Source: Acidobacteriota bacterium
GTDB taxonomy: Bacteria > Acidobacteriota > Vicinamibacteria > Vicinamibacterales > UBA2999
Direction: 5' to 3'
Length of the DNA stretch: 32,083 nucleotides
Assembly: GCA_013140775.1 (NCBI GenBank)
Contig: JABFSA010000038.1
Location: 1-32,083, forward strand
In this document: positions 15,613 to 23,391 of the stretch, one piece after another
How positions within the stretch are numbered: position 1 is the stretch's first letter
Layout of the letters: each line of letters starts with the position of its first letter
The notes under the pieces: model-generated
What the model was told of the DNA's origin: nothing
What the model saw: the letters and a program-made list of their open reading frames with translations, nothing else
Database searches by the model: none
Position numbers and translations under genes: made by a program

Positions 15613-16575
15613 TTACGTCGAGCTCCGCGCAGGGTGTGCAGCGACGATGGCGAGGCCGACAGCGCTCCAGAACACGCTCCTGACCTTTCGCACCACCGCG
15701 AGCGAGACACCTGCGGCGGGGTTGAGCGCCAGCGATGGCGCAATCGCGCCAGACAAGGCCTCGTCCACGCCGATCCGGAAAGGGACGAACTTGAACGCGA
15801 CGGTCATCACCCTGTTCAGCGCCTCGAACACGATCGCCTGCGCGAGCGTCGGGCTCAGATCGCCGAGCAGCCATCTCAATGTCAGGAAGACCTCGAGCAC
15901 CGCGAGCGCGTGGAACGACAGTTCCAGCGCGAACGCCTGCTGGAGACGCCGGGGGTTGGCCTCATAGAACCCGACAACCGCAAGCCGTACGGAGGCCAGA
16001 CGCTCACGCCATCGGGGCCGTGCGCCTCGACTGCTGTCCCAGGTGCCGCGAAGAAGCCACAGGCCGATCGCGCTCGCTACGATCCCGGCAGCGATCGAGG
16101 CCACGATTCCTTCCTGCCACTCAAACGGCAGAGGTACCGTCACCAGCACCACGACGAGCCCGATGGCAATCATCGCGGCGACCGACGCTGTATAGATGAG
16201 ATTCTCGACGGCAAGAGACGCAACAGACTCGCCCGTGGCGAGGTGATGACGCGTCAGGAGGACCTTCGTCGGCTCACTGGCCAGAAGACCCAACGGGGTG
16301 ATGTTTCCCACGGCATCACCAGCGAGAAATGCGCTGAGTGCCTGATTGAAGCTGAGGGTGGTGTTGGCCGGCATGCACATGCGCCAGCATGCGGCCCGGA
16401 TCGCGAACCGGAGACCTGCGAGGGCCAGGATGGTGACCAGCCCCCAGCCCACCCGCCTGATTCCTTCGACGATGTCGGCGGTTCCCGTGCCCCGAACGAC
16501 GTAGGCGAAAAGAATCGCGCCGCCCAGCGTGCAGGCAATCGTGAGCAGATGCCGGCGGCTGGTGGAAGGGCTCAC
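15613..16575 (-). CDS. YbhN/AglD-like flippase-fold integral membrane protein (LPG synthase TM-like)
   Basis: A 320-residue protein with about eight hydrophobic segments, starting at GTG 16575. Motifs typical of the lysylphosphatidylglycerol-synthase transmembrane superfamily are present: GDAVGNITPLGLLASEPTK, the ENLIYTASV region, and the C-terminal PFRIGVDEALSG. No cytosolic aminoacyl-transferase domain is attached, so it is not a full MprF. Family members are implicated in lipid or polyprenyl-sugar translocation, but the substrate here is unknown. It is convergent with the glycosidase gene (21 bases between the stops) and lies downstream of atpF after a palindromic spacer. Confidence 0.8.
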   Translation of the reverse strand: MSPSTSRRHLLTIACTLGGAILFAYVVRGTGTADIVEGIRRVGWGLVTILALAGLRFAIRAACWRMCMPANTTLSFNQALSAFLAGDAVGNITPLGLLASEPTKVLLTRHHLATGESVASLAVENLIYTASVAAMIAIGLVVVLVTVPLPFEWQEGIVASIAAGIVASAIGLWLLRGTWDSSRGARPRWRERLASVRLAVVGFYEANPRRLQQAFALELSFHALAVLEVFLTLRWLLGDLSPTLAQAIVFEALNRVMTVAFKFVPFRIGVDEALSGAIAPSLALNPAAGVSLAVVRKVRSVFWSAVGLAIVAAHPARSST

Positions 16576-16599
16576 GGGACGAAGTTCACCTCACCGAGC

Positions 16600-16677
16600 A
16601 ACCACGAAGACCGCGACCGCTCAGGACGCCGCTTCCGAGTATCGACGTCCTTCGCAACCTTGGAGTTCTTCGTGGTT
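16600..16677. repeat. large palindromic intergenic element with AACCACGAAGA termini
   Basis: AACCACGAAGA at 16600-16610 is the exact complement of TCTTCGTGGTT at 16667-16677, with 56 bases between. It fills the spacer downstream of atpF. Its ends resemble the sequence at 25909-25920 (aaccgcgaagac), suggesting a dispersed repeat family. It could also act as a terminator for the atp operon. Confidence 0.6.
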
Positions 16678-16693
16678 CCGGAGGTGAAGAAGA

Positions 16694-17197
16694 TCAGATA
16701 TGCCGGGCTTCGACCTGCTTGAGCGTGGCTTCGATCAGGGCCTCGTTGTCCTCACGCGACACTTGCCGCTGAAGGATCTTCGAGGCGATCGTCACCGACA
16801 AATCGATCGCTTCGTGCCGAATCTGCTGGATGGCGCGCGCCGCCTCGAGCTGGATCTGCTGCTCGGCGTTCTTGACGATCGTCGCAGACTCCGCACGCGC
16901 CCGCTGCTTCAGCTCTTCGCGCAGAGCGTCCGCGTCGGAACGGCTCCTGGCGATGATGGCCTCGGCTTCGACACGCGCCTGACGCATCATCTCGGCCGAT
17001 TCCTTCTGCAGGCGTTCGAGCTCCTGCCTGGCGAGCTTCGCGTCGTCCAGCGCCTTGGCAATCGTCGCCTGCCGGCGTTCGAGCGCCTCGAGCAGCGGCC
17101 GCCACGCAAACTTCGCGAGCAGCCCCACCAGGACGAGAAACGTCAGGATGGTCCAGATGAAGAGCCCGGGATCGGGTTGGACCAGAGGGTTATCCAT
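16694..17197 (-). CDS. atpF: ATP synthase Fo subunit b
   Basis: Peripheral stalk subunit joining Fo to F1. The product is 167 residues from ATG 17197; GTG at 17200 is an alternative, but GAGG is better spaced for the ATG. One N-terminal membrane helix (LFIWTILTFLVLVGLLAKFAW) carries the conserved RPLLEALERRQ that follows it. The rest is a long charged coiled coil with heptad character to the C-terminus. Its start lies 3 bases past the atpE stop. It is the last gene of the operon; no atpH, A, G, D or C follows. Confidence 0.95.
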   Translation of the reverse strand: MDNPLVQPDPGLFIWTILTFLVLVGLLAKFAWRPLLEALERRQATIAKALDDAKLARQELERLQKESAEMMRQARVEAEAIIARSRSDADALREELKQRARAESATIVKNAEQQIQLEAARAIQQIRHEAIDLSVTIASKILQRQVSREDNEALIEATLKQVEARHI

Positions 17198-17200
17198 CAC

Positions 17201-17425
17201 CTACCTCAGCAGCACGATCAGCAGACAGAACACCTCGGCAAGAATCGCGACGCCTTCGAGCAGGAAGAGCGGCAAGTTCACCGCGCCAGTGATCTGGGCC
17301 GCCGCGCTCGGCTGACGCGCGATGCCATCGGCCATTCCGTTGGCGAGCTTCCCGATACCCAGACCCGCGCCGATGACGGCCAAACCCAGGCCGAGGCCGG
17401 CGCCCATGTAGTGCAGAACTTCCAT
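17201..17425 (-). CDS. atpE: ATP synthase Fo subunit c
   Basis: Rotor-ring proteolipid of 74 residues with two membrane helices joined by the polar loop ARQP (36-39). E57 in helix 2 (FLLEGVAIL) is the ion-binding carboxylate. The Na+-ring signature seen in Ilyobacter (Gln in helix 1, Ser/Thr after the Glu) is missing: the helix-1 position is Ile in GLGIGKL, and Gly-Val follow E57. Proton coupling is therefore inferred. A strong ribosome binding site (ggaggagatcga) precedes the ATG. Confidence 0.95.
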   Translation of the reverse strand: MEVLHYMGAGLGLGLAVIGAGLGIGKLANGMADGIARQPSAAAQITGAVNLPLFLLEGVAILAEVFCLLIVLLR

Positions 17426-17512
17426 TCGATCTCCTCCGTTCGTCGCTGTTAACGTCGTCTTTCGTGTCGCAATTCGTTCGTAGGGCGGGTCCCGCGGACC
17501 GGACCCGCCACA

Positions 17513-18640
17513 TCAGTGATGCGCGTGAATAGCCATGCCGATGAACACAGCCGTCAAGAGTGTGAACACATACGCCTGGACCAGGATCACAATCAGCTCG
17601 AGCGCCGAAATGCCCACCGCCAACGGGATGGATACAGCCAGACCCACACCCATGCCGACCGCCTGACCCGCCATTTCCGTGAAGATGAACACGAACGACA
17701 GGATCGCCAGAATGGCGATGTGCCCGCCCGTCATGTTTGCCGCAAGCCGCATGGTCAGCGCGAATGGCCGCACGAACATACCGAGGATCTCGATCGGGAT
17801 CAATGCGGCCGCGAGGAACGGTGACACGCCGTGCGGTACCAGATTCTTCCAGTGCTGAACCGCGCCATGGGCCTTGGACCCGGCAATGATGATGGCAAAG
17901 AAGCTCACCACGGCCAGCCCGGCGGTCACGTTGAAGTTCGATGTGGTGGTGGAGCCGCCGTGCAGGACCATCCCGAAGAAGGAATCCGCGCTGGCGTGCA
18001 GAACCCAGTGGTTCAGTAGCGCGAGAACTTCGAAGATCGGAATCATCCCGATGGCGTTCGAGCCCAGGATGAACACGAACAGCGTCAGGAGAATCGGGGT
18101 CCAGACCTTGGTCCACTTGTGACCGATGTTCGGCTCCGCCACCGAGTCGCGGATGAACTCGACCACCGACTCGAGCGCGTTCATGAAGCCGGACGGGACC
18201 AGCCGGTCGTGCTTCAGATAGCCGCGCACGGTCGTAACGATGACAAGCAGGAGAATGCCGGACACGAGCCAGAGCATGAAGACATGCTTCGTCACCGACA
18301 TGTCGATGCCCGCGATAGTGGGCAGGTGAATCAGCGGGTGCTCGAGGCTGCTGTTCGCGACGTGCTCGATGATCACTTCGCCCGCGTTGAATTTTTCGGA
18401 TGCTTCCTCAGCACCTTCCGCGGCCGGTTCCGCTCCAGCTGCAGCTTCTTCCTGCGCACCGAGCGCCGTCCCTATGTGCGGGAAGGTCCCGACTGAAAGA
18501 TAGTCGCCGGTTGGGACGCCAAACAGCGCCAAAAGGAAGAACAGCGAGGTTCCGCACACCAGCCTCATCAGCCGGCGCGACCCTGTCGCCCTGCCGGAAG
18601 TGCTGTCGGTAACCACACGTAACCCGTCGATTTCTGCCAT
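17513..18640 (-). CDS. atpB: ATP synthase Fo subunit a with long N-terminal extension
   Basis: Stator subunit that forms the proton half-channels. At 375 residues it is about 100 longer than usual. The extra N-terminus has a hydrophobic segment at about 25-43 (possible cleaved signal or extra helix) and a low-complexity Ala/Glu-rich stretch at about 62-82. The core follows with the normal helices. The essential arginine is R298 in LTMRLAANMTGGH, and the LELIVILVQAYVF helix with its conserved Glu and Gln is intact. The order atpB, atpE, atpF is the usual Fo order. The spacer to atpE is 87 bases. Confidence 0.95.
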   Translation of the reverse strand: MAEIDGLRVVTDSTSGRATGSRRLMRLVCGTSLFFLLALFGVPTGDYLSVGTFPHIGTALGAQEEAAAGAEPAAEGAEEASEKFNAGEVIIEHVANSSLEHPLIHLPTIAGIDMSVTKHVFMLWLVSGILLLVIVTTVRGYLKHDRLVPSGFMNALESVVEFIRDSVAEPNIGHKWTKVWTPILLTLFVFILGSNAIGMIPIFEVLALLNHWVLHASADSFFGMVLHGGSTTTSNFNVTAGLAVVSFFAIIIAGSKAHGAVQHWKNLVPHGVSPFLAAALIPIEILGMFVRPFALTMRLAANMTGGHIAILAILSFVFIFTEMAGQAVGMGVGLAVSIPLAVGISALELIVILVQAYVFTLLTAVFIGMAIHAHH

Positions 18641-18661
18641 CGTTCTTTGACTAGGAACCTT

Positions 18662-19033
18662 TTACGACTGCGGCGCCGTGCCGCGCCCAAACAGGCGCTG
18701 CAGGCAGAGCGCTTCGAACATGTGCAACGCGATGAAGTACACCGTGAAGCTGATGACAAACGGCAGCGGTTCGAGCCGCAGCACCTTGAGCATCACCGTC
18801 ACGTACGCCCCGAAAAACACCAGCTTCCCGCCGAATGCGGCCACCATCAGTCCCGTCAGCCGCTCCGGATTCGATGGGAACGTTCGCGCCACCAGCACCC
18901 AGGTGCCCACGGCCCCAATCAGGGGAGCCAACATCCCGAAAAGCACTTCCCGGTCGCTTTCAACCCCTGGAATCGCGGCCACAATCAGCCAGGACACCAG
19001 CGCCGTACCGGCCATCCACCACGCGGGTCTCAT
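18662..19033 (-). CDS. small membrane protein of the ATP synthase operon (AtpI-like position)
   Basis: A 123-residue protein with four hydrophobic segments, lying between the AtpZ-like gene and atpB. Its ATG overlaps the stop of the upstream gene (ATGA at 19030-19033). Size, topology and position match the poorly conserved AtpI protein, thought to help c-ring assembly. Sequence motifs alone would not prove this. Confidence 0.7.
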   Translation of the reverse strand: MRPAWWMAGTALVSWLIVAAIPGVESDREVLFGMLAPLIGAVGTWVLVARTFPSNPERLTGLMVAAFGGKLVFFGAYVTVMLKVLRLEPLPFVISFTVYFIALHMFEALCLQRLFGRGTAPQS

Positions 19034-19299
19034 GGCCGCCAGATCAGCTTGGCCAGCTCATAGAAGCCGACCACCAGCCCCAGAAACAGCCCCCCGAGCA
19101 GAAACCAGGGCGACGTTCCCTGCCATTCATCCACCGCGTATCCGATGCCCCCGAGAAGGATGATGGCCCCAATGAGCGTGTAGCCGGCCCCCATTGCCGG
19201 ACCGGACCGGACGAACACGGCTTCAGCGTCCCGAAGTGCACGTTCAGCCTCTGCACCACGGACAGCATCCGCACGACGGTGCTTCCGGGACCCAAACAA
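19030..19299 (-). CDS. AtpZ/AtpI-like ATP synthase accessory protein
   Basis: An 89-residue protein with two membrane helices and the AtpZ-type signature GYAVDEWQGTSPWFLLGGLFLGLVVGFY, followed by LAKLI. Family members promote assembly of the Fo ring or Mg2+/Ca2+ handling. Start choice is uncertain: TTG at 19299 gives a charged 30-residue N-terminus and has no clear ribosome binding site, while GTG (V28) or ATG (M36) inside would shorten it. It is the first gene of the Fo operon. Confidence 0.8.
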   Translation of the reverse strand: MFGSRKHRRADAVRGAEAERALRDAEAVFVRSGPAMGAGYTLIGAIILLGGIGYAVDEWQGTSPWFLLGGLFLGLVVGFYELAKLIWRP

Positions 19300-19323
19300 A
19301 CAATCAATCGTAGCAGACGCACA

Positions 19324-19354
19324 TTGACAGTCGCAACGCGCGCAGGGCTATACT
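19324..19354 (+). promoter_or_regulatory. putative sigma-70 promoter of the VWFA-heme operon
   Basis: A perfect -35 box TTGACA at 19324-19329 and a -10-like TATACT at 19349-19354, separated by 19 bases, which is slightly long. It lies 18 bases upstream of the first ATG, so a transcript would have a very short leader. AGAGGA at 19364-19369 serves as ribosome binding site. Confidence 0.5.
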
Positions 19355-19372
19355 CGAATTTCCAGAGGAATC

Positions 19373-20269
19373 ATGCCTCCGTCTGTGCTCCGCCTGGCGC
19401 TGTTTCTGGCCCTGACCGTGGTTGTGGCAACCGGGTCGGACGCGAATCTGCGCGCGCAGGCAGGGGCCCGGGAACGAACCCTGTTCGTGACGGCGCTGGA
19501 TCCACGAGGCGAGCCCGTCGAGGGTCTCACTCCCAACGACTTCGTCGTCACCGAGGACGGCCGCCGACGCGAAATCCTGCGGGTGTCACGTGCCGTCGAG
19601 GCGATGGACATTGCCGTCCTGGTGGACAACAGCGCCGCTGCCGACCGCGCGATCTCGTCGCTACGCGACGGATTGAAGGGATTCGTCGGGGCACTCGGCA
19701 CCGATCACCAGATCGCCATCATCGGCCTGGCCGACCGTCCGACGATCCTTCAGGACTACACCTCAAGTCGCAGTCAGCTCGAAAACGCCACGAGCCGGCT
19801 CTTTTCGATGAACCAGAGCGGCATGACGCTGCTCGACGCCATTGTCGAAGTATCGGGAGGACTCCGCCGCCGGGAAGCGACCCGAGCCGTGGTGGTGCCG
19901 GTCATCACCACGGGCGTCGAGTTCACGAACCGCAACGCCCGGGACGTGATCCGCACGATGCTGCAGGCTGGCGTCAGTCTCCACGCGATCGTCGTTGGTA
20001 TCCTGGATTTCACGAGCATCGAGGATCGCGAGCGGGCGCTGTTGCTCGATCAGGGCACCCGTGACACGGGCGGACAGTTCGCCACCCTCCTGACGGAGAG
20101 CGCTCTCATTCCGGGACTGCAGAAACTCGCACGCCAGCTGTCGTCGCAATACAAGGTTGTCTACGGCCGACCCGACTCGCTCGTCCCACCAGACAAGACC
20201 GAGGTCTCCTCGTCTCGCCCGGGTGTCGCGATGCGTGGCACGCCTGCTCGCGGGCAGACTGGAGCCTGA
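19373..20269 (+). CDS. exported VWFA-related protein, degenerate MIDAS
   Basis: A 298-residue protein with a signal peptide (about 1-29) and then the short beta domain (LFVTALDPRGEPVEGLTPNDFVV) that precedes the VWFA domain in the acidobacterial VWFA-related family. The VWFA fold runs from about residue 76 to 250. The metal-ion site DxSxS reads DNSAA, so the second serine is lost, while T151 in QSGMTLLDAI marks the later MIDAS Thr position. Partner unknown. It lies immediately upstream of a second, intact homologue, from which it is separated by one base, suggesting duplication and a heteromeric pair. Confidence 0.85.
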   Translation: MPPSVLRLALFLALTVVVATGSDANLRAQAGARERTLFVTALDPRGEPVEGLTPNDFVVTEDGRRREILRVSRAVEAMDIAVLVDNSAAADRAISSLRDGLKGFVGALGTDHQIAIIGLADRPTILQDYTSSRSQLENATSRLFSMNQSGMTLLDAIVEVSGGLRRREATRAVVVPVITTGVEFTNRNARDVIRTMLQAGVSLHAIVVGILDFTSIEDRERALLLDQGTRDTGGQFATLLTESALIPGLQKLARQLSSQYKVVYGRPDSLVPPDKTEVSSSRPGVAMRGTPARGQTGA

Positions 20270-20270
20270 C

Positions 20271-21197
20271 ATGAACCGTGTCTGTCTCGCACTTGTACTG
20301 GTGGTGGCCTCGCTGACCACCGGGGTCTCAGCCGGGCCCCAGCGGGGTGGTCAAGCGCCATCGTTCCGAACCACCATTGACATCGTTTCGCTGAACATCA
20401 CGGTCATTGACGGCGCCAACCACTACCTGACCGATCTCGAGCAGACAGACTTCTCGGTCTTCGAAGACGGCGTGAAGCAGGACGTCATCTTCTTCACGCG
20501 GCGGCCTCAACCGATCGCGATGTCCCTGCTGCTCGACAGCAGCGCCAGCATGGAAGCGAAGCTCGGCACGCTGCAGACCGCGGCAACGAACTTCGTGCAC
20601 CGGCTCCGCCCAAACGACATCGCGCAGATCATCGACTTCGACAGCCGGGTATCGATACGTCAGGCGTTCACGTCGAACCAGCCTGAGCTGGAAACGGCGA
20701 TTCAGCAGGCCGTGTCGGGCGGATCGACATCCCTCCACAACGCCATCTACATCTCGCTGAAGGAGCTCGCCAAGATTCGGGCGCTGAACGAGGAGGATGT
20801 TCGCCGCCAGGCCCTCATCGTGTTCTCCGACGGTGAAGATACGTCGAGCCTCGTATCGTTCGAAGAAGTGCTCGACCTGGCGAAGCGCTCGGAAACGTCG
20901 ATCTACACGATCGCGCTGCGCGGCACCGACACGAACACCCGAGGTTTCCGCGAAGCCGAGTTCGTGATGCGCCAGCTCGCCCAGGAAACGGGCGGCCGAG
21001 CCTTCTTTCCGGCAAAGATCGAAGACCTGAATGGCGTGTACACGCAGATTGCCGACGAGCTCGCCAGCCAGTACACGCTGGGGTACACGTCGAAGAACTC
21101 ACGCAACGACGGCGCCTTCCGACGCGTCGTCGTACAGGTGGCCAAGCCGAACGCGACCCCACGAACCAAACGGGGCTATTACGCCCCCGGGCGTTGA
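20271..21197 (+). CDS. exported VWFA-related protein, intact MIDAS
   Basis: A 308-residue protein with a signal peptide (about 1-22). ATG 20271 is chosen for its ribosome binding site (ggag, 7 bases upstream) and because it follows the previous stop directly. The layout matches the preceding gene: FRTTIDIVSLNITVID, DFSVFEDGVKQ, then the VWFA domain with MIDAS LLLDSSASM and FSDGEDTSS. It ends in SQYTLGYTSKN and a basic tail KRGYYAPGR, a characteristic end of this family. Function is probably protein-protein binding in the periplasm. Its stop overlaps the TTG start of the HemX-like gene, placing it in the heme operon. Confidence 0.85.
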   Translation: MNRVCLALVLVVASLTTGVSAGPQRGGQAPSFRTTIDIVSLNITVIDGANHYLTDLEQTDFSVFEDGVKQDVIFFTRRPQPIAMSLLLDSSASMEAKLGTLQTAATNFVHRLRPNDIAQIIDFDSRVSIRQAFTSNQPELETAIQQAVSGGSTSLHNAIYISLKELAKIRALNEEDVRRQALIVFSDGEDTSSLVSFEEVLDLAKRSETSIYTIALRGTDTNTRGFREAEFVMRQLAQETGGRAFFPAKIEDLNGVYTQIADELASQYTLGYTSKNSRNDGAFRRVVVQVAKPNATPRTKRGYYAPGR

Positions 21198-22018
21198 ACG
21201 CTCTCCCGCTCGTCCTTTATGCGGCGGCCGGCGTGCTCTACGCCGTCCACTTCGCGCGACGTAGTCCTCACGCCGGGCGAATCGCCACGACGCTGCTCAT
21301 CTCTGCCGCACTCGTTCACACGTTTGTCATCGGCATGCAGACGATGGAGGTTCGGCATGTCCCGTTTGCGAACCCCTCTCGAGCGGTTTCCACTTTCGTG
21401 TGGCTGCTTGCCCTGTCGTACCTCTACCTCGAGGTGACGACAGATGAACGCGCGATGGGTGTTTTCATCGTCCCGATCCTCGTCGGCCTTCAGTTCATCC
21501 CCGCTCTGTCGCCCGGTGAGGAACGGATCGATCCCGTGCTCGACAGCCCGTGGTTCTGGGTTCACGTGTCGTCTCTGCTCTTTGCATACGCCAGTTGTGC
21601 GCTCGCAGGCGTGCTCGGCTTGATCTACGTGCTGCAGTTCAAGGAGATCAAGAAGAAGCACCTGGGTTACTTTTACACCCGGCTCCCATCGCTCCAGACC
21701 CTCGACGTCATGAATTCGCGGGCAGTGACGATCGGCTGGCTGTTTCTGACCCTTGGCGTCGCAGTCGGAGCCATCTGGACCGCCCAGGCGCGAGTGCAGG
21801 TGCCGGACGACCCGAACCTGATGGCGATGTCGCTCAACGACCCGAAGGTCCTGATGGCGGTGCTCACCTGGATCATCTATTCGTTCGCCGTACTTGCCCG
21901 ACGGACGATGGGCTGGACGGGACGCAGGGCGGCGTGGCTATCGGCATTCGGATTCGCCATCGTGCTGCTGAATTTCCTGCCGATCAATTACTTCGTCACC
22001 ACGAGCCACACGTTCTAG
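21194..22018 (+). CDS. HemX/CcsA-like integral membrane protein
   Basis: A 274-residue protein with eight hydrophobic segments of the cytochrome c assembly (CcsA/CcmC) superfamily. Histidines are present where heme ligands are expected: LVHTFVIGMQ, WFWVHVSSLLFAYAS and the C-terminal TSHTF. The tryptophan-rich WWD heme motif is not intact (the place reads LNDPKVLMAVLTW). This together with location before hemA points to HemX, which modulates glutamyl-tRNA reductase level in other bacteria, rather than a cytochrome c synthetase. The start is TTG at 21194, overlapping the previous stop (TTGA). The next gene starts 14 bases downstream. Confidence 0.8.
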   Translation: MNALPLVLYAAAGVLYAVHFARRSPHAGRIATTLLISAALVHTFVIGMQTMEVRHVPFANPSRAVSTFVWLLALSYLYLEVTTDERAMGVFIVPILVGLQFIPALSPGEERIDPVLDSPWFWVHVSSLLFAYASCALAGVLGLIYVLQFKEIKKKHLGYFYTRLPSLQTLDVMNSRAVTIGWLFLTLGVAVGAIWTAQARVQVPDDPNLMAMSLNDPKVLMAVLTWIIYSFAVLARRTMGWTGRRAAWLSAFGFAIVLLNFLPINYFVTTSHTF

Positions 22019-22031
22019 GAGAGATCGGTCA

Positions 22032-23363
22032 GTGCATCTCCTCCTGCTCGGCGTGAGTCATCGAACCGCACCGGTTGAGCTGCGTGAGCGCCTCGATTTC
22101 TCGAGCCGCGACGTCGGGGCGGCCGTTGAATCGCTCTCGGCGCGGGCCTCGTCCGCTGAGTCGGTCGTGCTCTCGACGTGCAACCGTTCGGAGATCTACG
22201 TGGTTGGTGAAGATCTCGTGCGTGCGCGGGCCGAGATTGTCGCGTTCCTCAGCGAGTACCACCATCTGCCGAGCGAGGCCTTCAGCCCGCATCTGTTTGC
22301 GTTCGACGATGTCGCGGCCGCACGACACCTGTTCCGTGTCGCATCCGGCCTGGACTCGCTCGTGGTGGGTGAACCCCAGATTCTCGGGCAAGTGAAAAGC
22401 GCTTTTCAGGCGGCATCGGAACGACGATGCACCGGCCCCCTGCTGACCAAGACGTTCCACTGGGCGTTCGGGGTTGGCAAGCGCGTCCGGCGCGAAACGA
22501 CCCTCGGCGAGGGCGCCGTATCCGTGAGCTTTGCGGCGGTGTCGCTCGCGCGCAAGATCTTTGGGCGCCTGAACGGGCGCCGCGTGCTCGTGGTCGGCGC
22601 TGGCGAGATCAGCACACTCACCGCACAACACCTGCGAAGTCAGGGAGTCGCTGAGATCGTGATCACGAGCCGGACGACGGCTCACGCCGACGAACTTGCC
22701 GCTGAAGTTGGGGGGCGCTCTGTTCCGTGGTCACACCTGCGCCCGGCGATTGCCAACGCCGACATCGTGCTCACGGCCACAGGGTCGCAGCGGCCCATCA
22801 TCACCCGGGAGGACATCGAGACGGGGCACGGTCGCAAGCGCGCCGAGCCACTCTTCATCATCGACGTAGCGGTCCCTCGCGATGTGGATCCCGCTGTCGG
22901 CGAGATCGAGCAGGTCTTCCTGTACAACGTGGACGACCTGCAGGGTATCGTTCAGGAGAACATCGCGCGACGAGGGGCTGAGATTGCACGCGCCGAAGCC
23001 ATCGTCGACGAGGAGGTGGCGCGCTTCACGGCATGGCAACGCTCACGACGCGCGGTCCCGACCGTAGTGGCGCTGCGTCAGCGCTTCGAGGACATCCGCC
23101 GCGCCGAGTTGCGGAGACTCGAGAGTCGTCTGGCGGGGTTTTCGCCTGAGGAGCGGGCACGTGTCGACGAAGTGACTCGTCTCATTGTCGAAAAGCTCCT
23201 GCTCGAACCGACAGAACAGTTGAAAGCGCTGCCCGACGTTGAGACCCAGACTGCCTATACCGAGGCCATGTCCAGGATCTTCCGCCTGGGCGACGAACGA
23301 CAGTCCGCGAACCACGACTCCTCGTCGGTGTCGATGGACGACATCGCAGACGACGATCACTAG
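22032..23363 (+). CDS. hemA: glutamyl-tRNA reductase
   Basis: First step of the C5 tetrapyrrole pathway: NADPH-dependent reduction of glutamyl-tRNA to glutamate-1-semialdehyde. The 443-residue product has GVSHRTAPVELRERL at 7-21, catalytic C50 in LSTCNRSEIY, the substrate motif GEPQILGQVK, an NADPH-binding VLVVGAGEIS, and a C-terminal dimerisation helix bundle. GTG start at 22032 has a ribosome binding site (aggagag) about 9 bases upstream. The stop lies 28 bases before hemC. The tRNA-Glu at the other end of the window is not adjacent in any operon sense. Confidence 0.97.
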   Translation: MHLLLLGVSHRTAPVELRERLDFSSRDVGAAVESLSARASSAESVVLSTCNRSEIYVVGEDLVRARAEIVAFLSEYHHLPSEAFSPHLFAFDDVAAARHLFRVASGLDSLVVGEPQILGQVKSAFQAASERRCTGPLLTKTFHWAFGVGKRVRRETTLGEGAVSVSFAAVSLARKIFGRLNGRRVLVVGAGEISTLTAQHLRSQGVAEIVITSRTTAHADELAAEVGGRSVPWSHLRPAIANADIVLTATGSQRPIITREDIETGHGRKRAEPLFIIDVAVPRDVDPAVGEIEQVFLYNVDDLQGIVQENIARRGAEIARAEAIVDEEVARFTAWQRSRRAVPTVVALRQRFEDIRRAELRRLESRLAGFSPEERARVDEVTRLIVEKLLLEPTEQLKALPDVETQTAYTEAMSRIFRLGDERQSANHDSSSVSMDDIADDDH

Positions 23364-23391
23364 CCCAGGGCGCACGAGATAACCACGAGAG

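Noticed and set aside
15613..16575. A complete MprF (lysyl-phosphatidylglycerol synthase)
   Set aside because: Only the membrane part is present; there is no aminoacyl-transferase domain.
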